A stretch of DNA of 64,000 bases from DASXQK01 sp963724385 (GTDB lineage Bacteria; Pseudomonadota; Alphaproteobacteria; Dongiales; Dongiaceae), in the NCBI GenBank assembly GCA_963724385.1, contig CAVRUJ010000002.1, positions 1,922,001 to 1,986,000 of the forward strand, read 5' to 3'. Of this stretch, positions 40,722 through 49,676 are shown in pieces (within the stretch, counting starts at the first letter, position 1; the number at the start of each line of letters is the position of its first letter). The position numbers and the translations under genes were made by a program. The notes under the pieces were generated by a model. That model searched no databases. It was not told where the DNA came from and was given only the letters and a program-made list of their open reading frames with translations.

Positions 40722-43019
40722 ATGACTGCACGCGCGAACATTCTGGCGGGCCTGGCGGCGGCCGGCCTTTATCTCGGTGCGTCGATCACGGCCATGGCCC
40801 AGAGTGCTGGCGACCCGCCGGGTCGGGTGGGCCGCCTGGCGCAGATCTCCGGCACCGTGTCCTTCCACACGGCGCAGGACAATCAGTGGACGGCTGCGAC
40901 CCTCAACTACCCCATCACCAGCGGCAACTCGCTCTGGACCGAGCCGCGATCCCATGCCGCCGTGGACGTCGGCTCGAGCCGCCTCTATCTGGACGGCTCG
41001 ACCGAGCTCGACATCGGTACACTCGACGACCAGCACTTCATCGCATCCCTGCCCCAGGGAGCGGTCTATGTGAGGGTCTATGCCGATGCCGGCGGCCAGT
41101 ATGAAATCGATACGCCGCGCGGCCAGGTTCAGATCAGCCAGCCGGGTAACTACGAGATCATCGCCGGCGACGCCGATCATCCGACGGCGGTGACGGTCTA
41201 TCAGGGCCTGGCCGAGGTCGCCGGGCAGGCCGGAAATATGTCAGTCGGACCGGGTCAATCCGCCAGCATCACCGGGCAGGACAACCAGCTTCAGGGGGCA
41301 ATCGGTCAGGCGCCGCCGCTGGACGATTTCATCCAATTCGTCCAGGACGAGGAACGGCCCTACGCCAACCAGCCGGCCCAGCCGCCCCAGCAATACGGCT
41401 CGCCGGGGATGACCGGCTATCAGGACCTCGCGCAGTACGGCGCCTGGCAATCGACCCCGGACTATGGCCCCGTCTGGTACCCCCAGGTGGCCGCCGGCTG
41501 GGCGCCCTATCGCTACGGTCATTGGGCCTATGTCTGGCCCTGGGGCTGGACCTGGATCGACGACGCCCGCTGGGGCTTCGCGCCTTTCCACTACGGCCGC
41601 TGGCTTGACTACGGCGGGCGCTGGGGCTGGGTCCCGGGCGCCTACGAGCGGGCGCCGGTCTATGCGCCGGCCCTCGTCGCCTTCTTCGGCAATTTCGGCG
41701 GCATCGGCGTCGGGATCGCCATCGGCCAGGCCGTGGGCTGGGTTCCGCTCGGTCCCGGAGAGATCTGCTATCCCGGCTATCGGGCGAGCCCGGACTACAT
41801 GAGGCGCATGAACGTCGCCTACATCCACAACACGACGATCATCAACTACAACTACTACAACGCCCCGCGCGGCTCCGACTTCGGCCAGTACCGGAATCAT
41901 GTCCGCGGCGCGACCATGGTCTCGAGCGACGACATGCTGCATTCGCGGTCCATCGGCCAGGCGTGGAAGCGCACGCCCCAGGGCGGATCGAGCGCGCCAT
42001 GGCAGCATGCCAAGTCCTATGGCGGCCAGGCGCCGATCAAGCCCAGCTATGCGACCGTCGGCGTCACGGCGGGCACGGCGCGCCAGATCGGCGTCGTCGG
42101 CACTGCGCCGCCCGCCGGCACTCATTCGCCGGGCCCTCAGATCCATCAGTACAAGCGGCTCGGCGCGAACGGCCAAGGCGGGAATAACGGCCAGGGACAA
42201 ACCGGCGGCCAGGGCCAGGCCGGCGGTCAGAATAACCTGACGGGAACCGGCCACGGCACGACAACTTTCACCGTTCCGCCAAAAACCGGAACCACGATCA
42301 AGGGCGCCAACGCGCCCGGCCCCGCGACACCCAACAACGGCGGCAATACCCAGCTTTACAAAGGAACGGTGGCGCCGGGGCCGACGATCCCAACGAACAA
42401 CGGGACCGGCACGCAGGCCGGCCAGAACGGCCAGACTGGCGGCAACCAGTCGAAGAAGCCGAAAAGTATCGTGACGGGAACTCCCGGCCCGACGATCCCG
42501 ACCAACAACGGGACCGGCATACAGGCGGGGCAGAACGGCCAGACTGGCGGCAACCAGTCGAAGAAGCCGAAAAGTATCGTGACGGGAACTCCCGGCCCGA
42601 CGATCCCGACAAACAACGGGACCGGCACGCAGGCCGGCCAGAACAGCCAGACCGGCGGCAACCAGTCGAAGAAGCCGAAGAACTACTACCAGGGCGGCAC
42701 GACGGGCAACGCGGGCAGCCAGGGCGGCACGCTCCATCAGAACTTCGGCACGGGCCAAGGCGGCAACGCTGGCACGCAAGGCGGTCAGAACGGCGCGTTC
42801 AATTCGAATGCCGGCAACGGCACGAGCGGACAACAGCACTTGAACCCGCAGAATGGGCAAATCCAATCGGGCAATGTACAGCCCCGCAACTATGGCAATA
42901 CCGGAAGCCAGGGTCAGCTCGGCAACAGCCACAATGTGCAGTCCGGAACGGCGCCAAAATTGCCGCCACCGCCACCGCCGCCTTCATCCAAATGCAAGGC
43001 GGGCCAAAAATGCACTTGA
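40722..43019 (+). CDS. Large exported DUF6600 protein (FecR-like start, repeat-rich C-terminus)
   Basis: 765 residues. A signal peptide (about 1-25) is followed by a FecR-like region (RVGRLAQISGTVSFHTA, about 35-200) and a Tyr/Trp-rich block YGHWAYVWPWGWTWIDDARW with PVYAPALVAFFGNFG, characteristic of DUF6600 proteins. The C-terminal third (from about 490) is low-complexity Gly/Asn/Gln/Thr sequence with three 36-residue tandem repeats (PGPTIPTNNGTG...) at about 551-652 and a proline-rich tail (PPPPPPPSS). It is likely envelope-associated, and the role is unknown. The ATG at 40722 fits the signal peptide; an upstream TTG at 40668 is unlikely. Confidence 0.82.
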   Translation: MTARANILAGLAAAGLYLGASITAMAQSAGDPPGRVGRLAQISGTVSFHTAQDNQWTAATLNYPITSGNSLWTEPRSHAAVDVGSSRLYLDGSTELDIGTLDDQHFIASLPQGAVYVRVYADAGGQYEIDTPRGQVQISQPGNYEIIAGDADHPTAVTVYQGLAEVAGQAGNMSVGPGQSASITGQDNQLQGAIGQAPPLDDFIQFVQDEERPYANQPAQPPQQYGSPGMTGYQDLAQYGAWQSTPDYGPVWYPQVAAGWAPYRYGHWAYVWPWGWTWIDDARWGFAPFHYGRWLDYGGRWGWVPGAYERAPVYAPALVAFFGNFGGIGVGIAIGQAVGWVPLGPGEICYPGYRASPDYMRRMNVAYIHNTTIINYNYYNAPRGSDFGQYRNHVRGATMVSSDDMLHSRSIGQAWKRTPQGGSSAPWQHAKSYGGQAPIKPSYATVGVTAGTARQIGVVGTAPPAGTHSPGPQIHQYKRLGANGQGGNNGQGQTGGQGQAGGQNNLTGTGHGTTTFTVPPKTGTTIKGANAPGPATPNNGGNTQLYKGTVAPGPTIPTNNGTGTQAGQNGQTGGNQSKKPKSIVTGTPGPTIPTNNGTGIQAGQNGQTGGNQSKKPKSIVTGTPGPTIPTNNGTGTQAGQNSQTGGNQSKKPKNYYQGGTTGNAGSQGGTLHQNFGTGQGGNAGTQGGQNGAFNSNAGNGTSGQQHLNPQNGQIQSGNVQPRNYGNTGSQGQLGNSHNVQSGTAPKLPPPPPPPSSKCKAGQKCT
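42373..42678 (+). repeat. 108-bp coding tandem repeat, three copies (last partial)
   Basis: The DNA repeats with a period of 108 bases starting at about 42373, 42481 and 42589 and encodes the 36-residue unit PGPTIPTNNGTG, AGQNGQTGGNQSKKPK, SIVTGT. Copies 1 and 2 differ mainly by T/I after NNGTG, and copy 3 ends early at KKPK. Copies are nearly identical, which points to recent expansion by slippage or recombination. Confidence 0.85.
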
Positions 43020-43079
43020 AGCGCGCGTGGCCAAGGACCGTAGGCATATCAAGCGGTGAAAATCGGCTAAGGGCGCGGG

Positions 43080-43787
43080 TCAGTGCCGGCGTCGGCGTGC
43101 CTGGAGAGCCGAGAGCAGGAACAGCCAGCCGATCCGCGGGCTGAACTTGCTTTCGCCGGCGTGGCGCGGGCGAAAGACGAACGGGAGTTCGCGGAAGACG
43201 ATGGGCGGATCGGCCGCGGCGAGCAGCTCCAGCAATATCTTGAAGCCGGCCCCTGACAGCCCTTCGAGATCGCAGCGGCTCAGAATCCCGCGCCGGAACA
43301 TGAAGAACCCACTCATGGGATCGGTAAGCCCGATTCCCAGCAGCGCGCGGGCCACGCGATTGCCCGTCCGGCTGATGAGCGAGCGCGCGAGGGAAAACTC
43401 GCCGATGCCGCCGCCCGGGAGATAGCGGCTGCCGGAGACGAGCTCGGCATCGCCCGCTTTCAGCAGGGTCAGCATCCGCGGCAGCAGGGCCTCGTCGTGC
43501 TGCAGATCGGCATCCATGACGGCGACGAAGGGCGAACGGGTGGCAGCGAAGCCCTCCAGGCAGGCTGAGGAAAGGCCGCGGCGCCCTACTCTTTTGAGGC
43601 AACGCACGTGAGGCTTGCCGCGGCCGATTTTCGCCACCTGCTCGGCGGTGCCGTCGGGCGAATCATCGTCCACGAACAGGGCTTCCCAGGAAATCCCCTC
43701 GAGCGCCGCCTCCAGGCGCAGGACCAGGGGCTCGACATTGCCGGCTTCGTTGAATGTCGGAACGATGACCGAAAGTTCGTAATCCAT
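43080..43787 (-). CDS. Polyprenol-phosphate mannosyltransferase-type GT2
   Basis: 235 residues: a catalytic GT2 domain of the DPM1 type without the C-terminal GtrA membrane part. LSVIVPTFNEAGNVEPLV, FVDDDSPDGTAE, MDADLQHDEALLPRML and SGSRYLPGGGI are the DPM1 motifs, and the C-terminal FRPRHAGESKFSP is diagnostic. It transfers a sugar from a nucleotide donor to polyprenyl phosphate for use in glycosylation or envelope polysaccharide. There is no neighbouring gene for the next step. Confidence 0.9.
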   Translation of the reverse strand: MDYELSVIVPTFNEAGNVEPLVLRLEAALEGISWEALFVDDDSPDGTAEQVAKIGRGKPHVRCLKRVGRRGLSSACLEGFAATRSPFVAVMDADLQHDEALLPRMLTLLKAGDAELVSGSRYLPGGGIGEFSLARSLISRTGNRVARALLGIGLTDPMSGFFMFRRGILSRCDLEGLSGAGFKILLELLAAADPPIVFRELPFVFRPRHAGESKFSPRIGWLFLLSALQARRRRH

Positions 43788-43999
43788 CCCGGCGCCAATC
43801 TAGAAGGCAGGAAGAGATGCCCGCAAGCCTGGCCGGCCAAGGAGTTCGCTGCTTCACCCCGCGGCCGGCGGTTCACAAAGTCGGGAATTCAAAGGCAACC
43901 CGGAATTTGGTTCTTACGGCACCTTTACAGCCAAACGACCGATGAACTAGCTTAGCCGCCGCGCCACGGCATAAACTCCGGGAAGCGTCAGGCGAGGCA

Positions 44000-44908
44000 A
44001 TGGCCATAGGAGCTGTCGAAGTCCGGGAAGGGCATGCTCCCTTCCGGGAGTACCGGACGTGGTACCGCGTGACCGGCGATCTCGCCGGCGGCAAGCCGCC
44101 GCTCGTGGTGCTCCATGGCGGCCCAGGCTGCACCCACGACTACGTGGACTCCATCAAGGGCCTCGCCGGCAACGGCCGGGCCGTCGTCCACTACGATCAA
44201 ATCGGGAACGGACGCTCCACCCATTTGCGGGACAAGGGACCGGACTTCTGGCAGCCGCCGTTGTTTGTCGAGGAGCTGGACAATCTCCTGCGCCATCTCG
44301 GCATCGCGGGCGCCTACCATGTCCTCGGCCAATCCTGGGGCGGCATGCTGGGGGCCGAACACGCCGTGCTTCGGCCCAAAGGCCTGAAGGCCCTCGTCAT
44401 CTCGGATTCGCCGGCCTCTATGGAAACCTGGGTCACCGAGGCGAACAAGCTGCGCGAGGCGCTGCCGGCCGAGGTCCAGGCGACCCTGCTGGCGCATGAG
44501 AAGGCCGGAACGACCAACTCGCCCGAATACGTCAAGGCCACGCGGGTCTTCTACGACCGTCATGTCTGCCGGGTGAACCCGTGGCCACCGGAGGTGGCGC
44601 GCACCTTCGCCGCCCTGGAGGAAGACCCGACCGTCTACGTCACCATGAACGGCCCCAACGAGTTTCACGTCCTCGGCACGCTGAAGCACTGGTCGATCGT
44701 CGACCGGCTGCACCTGGTCCAGGCGCCCACCCTGCTGATCTCGGGGAAATACGACGAGGCGACGCCGGCCTGCGTGCAACCCTACGCCGACCGCATCAAG
44801 AACGTGCGCTGGGTGAAGTTCGAGAATTCGAGCCACATGCCGCATGTCGAGGAAACCGAGCGCTACCTCAAAGTGGTCGGCGATTTCCTCGCGGCCCATG
44901 ACAGGTAA
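44000..44908 (+). CDS. Proline iminopeptidase-family hydrolase (L-amino acid amidase-like), copy 1
   Basis: 302 residues. The oxyanion-hole motif VLHGGPGCTHDY, nucleophile elbow GQSWGGMLGAEHA, an Asp in SGKYDEATP and a His in ENSSHMPHVEE give a complete alpha/beta-hydrolase triad. The family (Pip/LaaA) cleaves N-terminal proline or amino acid amides. It is about as similar to the next gene as a tandem duplicate would be, and both precede a peptide ABC transporter on the same strand. The start MAIGAVEVREG at 44000 is the first plausible ATG. Confidence 0.87.
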   Translation: MAIGAVEVREGHAPFREYRTWYRVTGDLAGGKPPLVVLHGGPGCTHDYVDSIKGLAGNGRAVVHYDQIGNGRSTHLRDKGPDFWQPPLFVEELDNLLRHLGIAGAYHVLGQSWGGMLGAEHAVLRPKGLKALVISDSPASMETWVTEANKLREALPAEVQATLLAHEKAGTTNSPEYVKATRVFYDRHVCRVNPWPPEVARTFAALEEDPTVYVTMNGPNEFHVLGTLKHWSIVDRLHLVQAPTLLISGKYDEATPACVQPYADRIKNVRWVKFENSSHMPHVEETERYLKVVGDFLAAHDR

Positions 44909-44981
44909 AATCACAGGCAAGCGGCCCGCCATGAGGCCGCAGCCGTAACTGCAAGCGAGGGGGGATCGGGGTGACGTTGGT

Positions 44982-45899
44982 GTGACCGGGTCGGGCGTAA
45001 CAGAGTTGAAAGCCGGCGAGGGCTACGCGGAGTTCAGAGGCCATCGCACCTGGTACCGGGTGGTTGGCGATCTCGGCGGGCCGAAACCGCCGCTGGTCAC
45101 GCTGCATGGCGGGCCGGGCGGCTCGCACGACTACCTGGAGAGATTCGCCAGGCTCGCAACCGGCGGTCGGGCAGTCATTCTCTACGACCAGATCGGCGGC
45201 GGGCGGTCGACGCATCTCAGCGACAAGGGTGCCGATTTCTGGACCGTGGCGCTGTTCCTGGACGAGCTCGATAACCTCCTCGCCCATCTCGGCATCGACA
45301 AGCGCTATCACCTGCTCGGCCAGTCCTGGGGCGGCATGCTGGGCGCCGAGCACGCGGTCAGACGCCCGAAAGGCCTTCGTTCCCTCGTCATCGCTGATTC
45401 GCCGGCCTCCATGGAGCTCTGGGTCGAGGAGGCGGATCGCCTGCGCCTGGCCCTGCCGCCGGACGTGCAAACCACGCTGGTCAAGCACGAGAAGGCCGGA
45501 ACGACCAGCTCTCCCGACTACGCCAAGGCGGTGCGCGTGTTCTACGAACGCCACCTCTGCCGGGCCAAGCCCTGGCCCGAGGAGCTGGACCGGAGCTTCG
45601 CGGTGATGGAACAGGATCCGACCGTCTATCACACGATGAACGGGCCGAGCGAATTCCACGTCATCGGCAGCCTCAAGCACTGGAGCATCATCGACCGGCT
45701 CGATCGGATCGTGGCGCCGACCCTGATCTATTCGGGGCGCTACGACGAGGCGACGCCGGCGACGGTGCAGCCTTACGCAGACAGGATCAAAGGGGCGCGC
45801 TGGGAGATCTTCGAGAACTCCAGCCACACGCCCCATCTCGAAGAAACCGAACTCTGCCTCAAAACCGTCGGCTCGTTCCTGGCCGCGCATGACGGCTGA
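44982..45899 (+). CDS. Proline iminopeptidase-family hydrolase (L-amino acid amidase-like), copy 2
   Basis: 305 residues, collinear with copy 1: TLHGGPGGSHDY, YDQIGGGRSTHL, GQSWGGMLGAEHAV, the triad Asp in SGRYDEATP and His in NSSHTPHLEE. The start is GTG at 44982, with GGGGGATCGGGG upstream (14 bases before). Substitutions lie mainly around the cap region, which sets substrate size, so a change of specificity is plausible. Its stop overlaps an in-frame ATG used only by a longer version of the next gene. Confidence 0.87.
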   Translation: MTGSGVTELKAGEGYAEFRGHRTWYRVVGDLGGPKPPLVTLHGGPGGSHDYLERFARLATGGRAVILYDQIGGGRSTHLSDKGADFWTVALFLDELDNLLAHLGIDKRYHLLGQSWGGMLGAEHAVRRPKGLRSLVIADSPASMELWVEEADRLRLALPPDVQTTLVKHEKAGTTSSPDYAKAVRVFYERHLCRAKPWPEELDRSFAVMEQDPTVYHTMNGPSEFHVIGSLKHWSIIDRLDRIVAPTLIYSGRYDEATPATVQPYADRIKGARWEIFENSSHTPHLEETELCLKTVGSFLAAHDG

Positions 45900-45942
45900 T
45901 ACGACAAGATCAACGCCAGTGGGATGTGAAAGGAAGGCAAAG

Positions 45943-47604
45943 ATGCGTCGAATGAAATGGTTGGTCGGTGCCGCGGCCGCCGTAGGCCTGCTGGCCGCGG
46001 CCGCTCAGCCGGCCTCGGCCACCGACCCGCACCGAGGCGGAACGCTCCGTCTTGTGTCGCAGTCGGCAGGCGGAAGCCTCGATCCGAAGATCAACTACAC
46101 CCTGCAATACTGGACCATGTACCAGTACGTCTATGACGGGCTGGTGACGTTCAAGCATGCGGCCGGCGATGAGGGCTTCAAGATCGTGCCCGACCTGGCC
46201 GAGGAGATGCCAGCGCCCCAGAATGGCGGCAAGACCTATGTCTTCAAGCTGCGCAAGGGCATCAAGTTCTCCACCGGACAGGAAGTCACGGTCAAGGACG
46301 TGGTTGCGTCCTTCCAGCGCATTTTCAAGGTTTCGACCCCGACCGCCGGCTCCTTCTACAACGGCATCGTCGGCGCCGACGCCTGCCTGAAGACGCCGGC
46401 AACCTGCACGCTCGACGGCGGCGTGGTCGCCGACGAGGCCAACAACACGGTCACCATCAACATCGTGGCTCCGGATGCCGAATTCTTCGACAAGCTCGCC
46501 GTGCCTCATGGCGTGATTCTGCCGGCGGATACGCCGGACAAGGACATGGGCAACACGCCGATTCCCGGCACCGGGCCCTACATGTTCTCCGAGTACGATC
46601 CCAACAAGGACCTCGTGGCGGTTCGCAATCCCTACTTCCAGGAGTGGAGCAAGGATGCCCAGCCCGACGGCTATCCGGACCAAATCCGCTATGATTTCGG
46701 GCTCACCCAGGAGGCGCAGATCACCGCCATCGAGAACGGCCAGTCCGACTGGACGCTCGACCAGCCGCCGCCGGACCGCCTGGCCGAGATGGGCACCAAG
46801 TACAAGAACCAGGTGCACATCAACACATTGACGGCCATGTGGTATGTGCCGATGAACGTCAATATCCCGCCCTTCAACAATCTGAAGGCGCGCCTGGCGG
46901 TCAATTACGCCATCGACCGCAATGTGACGGTGAAGCTGTTCGGCGGGAAGGTGCTGGCCCAGCCGTCCTGCCAGGTCTTGCCGCCCGGCTTCCCTGGCTA
47001 TGAACCGTACTGCCCCTATACCAAGCATCCCGGCACGAAGTGGAGCGCGCCGGATCTCGCCAAGGCCAGGCGGCTGGTGAAGGAATCGGGCACGGCGGGC
47101 CAGAAGGTGACCATCATCGTCCAGGACCTGACGGTCGACAAATCCGTCGGCACCTATCTGCAGACCGTCCTGAAGTCGATCGGCTATGATGCCAGCGTCA
47201 AGGCGCTCTCGCAGAACATCCAGTTCACCTACATCCAGAACACCAACAACAAGGTGCAGATCAGCGTCACCCAGTGGTACCAGGATTATCCGGCGCCGTC
47301 GGACTTCCTGAACGTGCTGCTGGGCTGCAATACTTTCCATCCGGGCTCGGACAACTCGCCCAACATCGCGGGCTTCTGCGACAAGGACATCCAGGCCAAG
47401 ATGGATCACGCTCTGGCTACCGGCATCACCGATCCGGCCGCTGCCGCGAAGGAGTGGGCGCAAATCGACAAGCTGACGACCGACCAGGCGCCGATCGCCA
47501 CGCTGTTCACGCCCAAGTACATCGACTTCCTGTCGAAGCGGGTCGGGAACTACGTGTTCAACGCCCAGTACTACTGGGTGCACGACTTGGCCTGGGTGCA
47601 ATAG
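45943..47604 (+). CDS. Peptide ABC transporter substrate-binding protein (family 5)
   Basis: 553 residues with a Sec signal peptide (KWLVGAAAAVGLLAAAAQPASA, cleaved near residue 28). TLRLVSQSAGGSLDPKINY opens the mature protein, followed by FKLRKGIKFSTGQEVTVKDV and GTGPYMFSEYDPN. It is unrelated in detail to the orphan binding proteins at 0.4-4.3 kb. AGGAAGG precedes the ATG at 45943; an upstream ATG at 45889 overlaps the hydrolase. It heads the transporter genes. The paired hydrolases suggest di-/oligopeptide or amide ligands (inference). Confidence 0.9.
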   Translation: MRRMKWLVGAAAAVGLLAAAAQPASATDPHRGGTLRLVSQSAGGSLDPKINYTLQYWTMYQYVYDGLVTFKHAAGDEGFKIVPDLAEEMPAPQNGGKTYVFKLRKGIKFSTGQEVTVKDVVASFQRIFKVSTPTAGSFYNGIVGADACLKTPATCTLDGGVVADEANNTVTINIVAPDAEFFDKLAVPHGVILPADTPDKDMGNTPIPGTGPYMFSEYDPNKDLVAVRNPYFQEWSKDAQPDGYPDQIRYDFGLTQEAQITAIENGQSDWTLDQPPPDRLAEMGTKYKNQVHINTLTAMWYVPMNVNIPPFNNLKARLAVNYAIDRNVTVKLFGGKVLAQPSCQVLPPGFPGYEPYCPYTKHPGTKWSAPDLAKARRLVKESGTAGQKVTIIVQDLTVDKSVGTYLQTVLKSIGYDASVKALSQNIQFTYIQNTNNKVQISVTQWYQDYPAPSDFLNVLLGCNTFHPGSDNSPNIAGFCDKDIQAKMDHALATGITDPAAAAKEWAQIDKLTTDQAPIATLFTPKYIDFLSKRVGNYVFNAQYYWVHDLAWVQ

Positions 47605-47656
47605 CGAGCGACCAGGCACCGGTTAGACAAAGGCTTCATCGCTATAGTGCACCACG

Positions 47657-48700
47657 ATGAGCGACAGTCTGCCGGCAACGACTGAACTAAGGGAGGGACC
47701 GGCCGCCATGGTGCGGCCGGCCCTCGGTCCCTGGGCCCGGGCGGCACGCAAGCTCGTCGCCAATCGGGCGGCGATGGCGGCGCTCGGGCTCTTCATATTG
47801 ATCGTGCTGGCCTGCCTTGCGGCACCGCTCTATGCCGACTACATCGCCCACACCGACCCCTTCAGCTCCAACATCGACGGCACCACCAACATCGACGGCC
47901 AGGACGTGGCGCTGGTGCAGCCCTCGACCGAGGGCCTTGGGTTGGGTTCAATTCCTCTCGGCCCGACCTGGGACATCCGGAACTTCTTTCTCGGCGCTGA
48001 CGCGCAAGGCCGGGACGTTGCGGCGCGCCTGCTCTACGGCGGGCGCAATTCGCTCCTCATCGCGGGCGCTTCGACGATCATCTGCCTCGTCCTGGCGGCG
48101 CTGACCGGACTCATCGCCGGCTTTTTCGGCGGCATCACCGACATGCTGATCTCGCGCCTGCTCGACGTGCTTTGGGCGTTTCCCATTTATCTGCTGGCGA
48201 TCTCGCTTTCCATCGTGCTCATCAGCCACGGCTTTAGCATAGGTCCCATCGAGATCACGTCCGGCAGCCTCTCGCTTCCGATCTTCATCATCGGCATCGT
48301 CTACGTCCCCTATGTGGCGCGACCGATAAGGGGCCAGGTCCTGTCGCTGAAGGAGAGCGAGTTCGTGCTGGCGGCCAAGGGCCTGGGCGTGCCCGACTGG
48401 CGGATTCTCTGGCGCGACATGCTGCCCAACGTGATGACCACCATCATCGTCTTCGTGCCCTTGCTGATGGCGATCAACATGCTGACGGAATTGGCCCTGT
48501 CCTTCCTCTCCATCGGCGTCCAGGCGCCGGACGCGAGCTGGGGCACGATCATCCAGGACGGCCAGGACCTGATCTATACCAGGCCCTGGGTCGCGATCGC
48601 GCCGGGCATCGCCATCGTGCTGACGGTGCTGGCCCTCAACATCCTGGGCGACGGCGTTCGCGACGCGCTCGATCCGCGCGCCAAGCTGAGGATCACCTGA
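47657..48700 (+). CDS. Peptide ABC transporter permease (DppC-like)
   Basis: 347 residues. An N-terminal extension precedes the DppC/OppC membrane core; YVPYVARPIRGQVLSLKESE and AAKGLGVPDWRILWRDMLPN form the EAA-type coupling region. It stands first of the two permeases, the reverse of the common B-then-C order. The start is uncertain: the ATG at 47657 lacks a clear ribosome-binding site, while the ATG at 47708 is preceded by GGGAGG. Confidence 0.88.
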   Translation: MSDSLPATTELREGPAAMVRPALGPWARAARKLVANRAAMAALGLFILIVLACLAAPLYADYIAHTDPFSSNIDGTTNIDGQDVALVQPSTEGLGLGSIPLGPTWDIRNFFLGADAQGRDVAARLLYGGRNSLLIAGASTIICLVLAALTGLIAGFFGGITDMLISRLLDVLWAFPIYLLAISLSIVLISHGFSIGPIEITSGSLSLPIFIIGIVYVPYVARPIRGQVLSLKESEFVLAAKGLGVPDWRILWRDMLPNVMTTIIVFVPLLMAINMLTELALSFLSIGVQAPDASWGTIIQDGQDLIYTRPWVAIAPGIAIVLTVLALNILGDGVRDALDPRAKLRIT

Positions 48701-48704
48701 GGCG

Positions 48705-49676
48705 ATGTTCAGCCTGCTGATCCGCCGCGTTGCCCAAATGGTCTTCGTCATGATCGGCATCAGCATCCTGGTATTCCTCATCTTCTTCGCCACGCCGGGC
48801 GCCGATCCCGCCGCGCGCATCGCTGGCCGGAATGCATCCCCGGAGGTCGTGGCCGAGGTGCGCAAGAGCTTCGGCTTCGACAAGCCCCTGCCGGTTCAAT
48901 ACGCGGTGATGATGAAGCGCCTCTTTGTCGACCAGGACCTCACCTCTTTCGTAAACCGCGGCGAAGTCGTGGTTCCGGAGATCATGGGCGCGGCGCCGGT
49001 CACGCTTTCCCTGGTCCTGGGTGCCGCCGTCTTCTGGATTTTCGGAAGCATCGCCATCGGGCTCATCGCGGCCGCAACCAAGGACAGCTTTCTCGATCGC
49101 CTGCTGATGGTCCTCGGCCTCATCGGCATATCCATGCCGGTCTATTGGCTGGGCGAAATCGTCAACCTGATAACCCAGAGCCGCTTGCACGACAGCTGGA
49201 TCTTCTCCTGGGTGCCGCCGCTGGGCTACACACCGCTGACCGAGGATCCCTGGCTCTGGTTCAAATCCCTGCTTCTGCCCTGGATCACGCTGGCCATCCT
49301 CTATATCGGCCTTTACGGCCGGGTACTGAGAGCGAGCCTGGTGGAAGCCGGACAGGAAGACTATATCCGCACGGCGCGCTCGAAGGGCCTGAGCGAGAGC
49401 CGGATCCTCATTCGCCATGCCTTGCGCACGTCGCTGATCGCCTTCGTTACGCTGTTCGGCCTCGATTTCGGCGCGCTGGTCGGCGGCAGCGCGCTGTTGA
49501 CCGAGGTCGTCTTCGCCCTCCAGGGTGTCGGCCGGCTCACCTATCAGGCCCTGCTCGATCTCGATTTGCCCGTCATCATGGCGACCGTGATGTACGCCTC
49601 CTTCTTCGTCGTCTTCGCCAACGCGCTGGTGGACATCCTCTATGGCATCCTCGACCCCCGCGTCCGCGTCGCCTGA
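48705..49676 (+). CDS. Peptide ABC transporter permease (DppB-like)
   Basis: 323 residues with six membrane segments. The N-terminus FSLLIRRVAQMVFVMIGISI and core PGADPAARIAGRNASPEVV are the DppB pattern; the coupling motif is IRTARSKGLSESRILIRHAL. It begins 4 bases after the other permease stop with TGAGG. Its 3' end overlaps the next gene by 35 bases. Confidence 0.9.
   Translation: MFSLLIRRVAQMVFVMIGISILVFLIFFATPGADPAARIAGRNASPEVVAEVRKSFGFDKPLPVQYAVMMKRLFVDQDLTSFVNRGEVVVPEIMGAAPVTLSLVLGAAVFWIFGSIAIGLIAAATKDSFLDRLLMVLGLIGISMPVYWLGEIVNLITQSRLHDSWIFSWVPPLGYTPLTEDPWLWFKSLLLPWITLAILYIGLYGRVLRASLVEAGQEDYIRTARSKGLSESRILIRHALRTSLIAFVTLFGLDFGALVGGSALLTEVVFALQGVGRLTYQALLDLDLPVIMATVMYASFFVVFANALVDILYGILDPRVRVA

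Noticed and set aside
42373..42678. Direct repeats considered as a CRISPR array
   Set aside because: The repeats are contiguous, 108 bases long, in frame and coding, and have no unique spacers.
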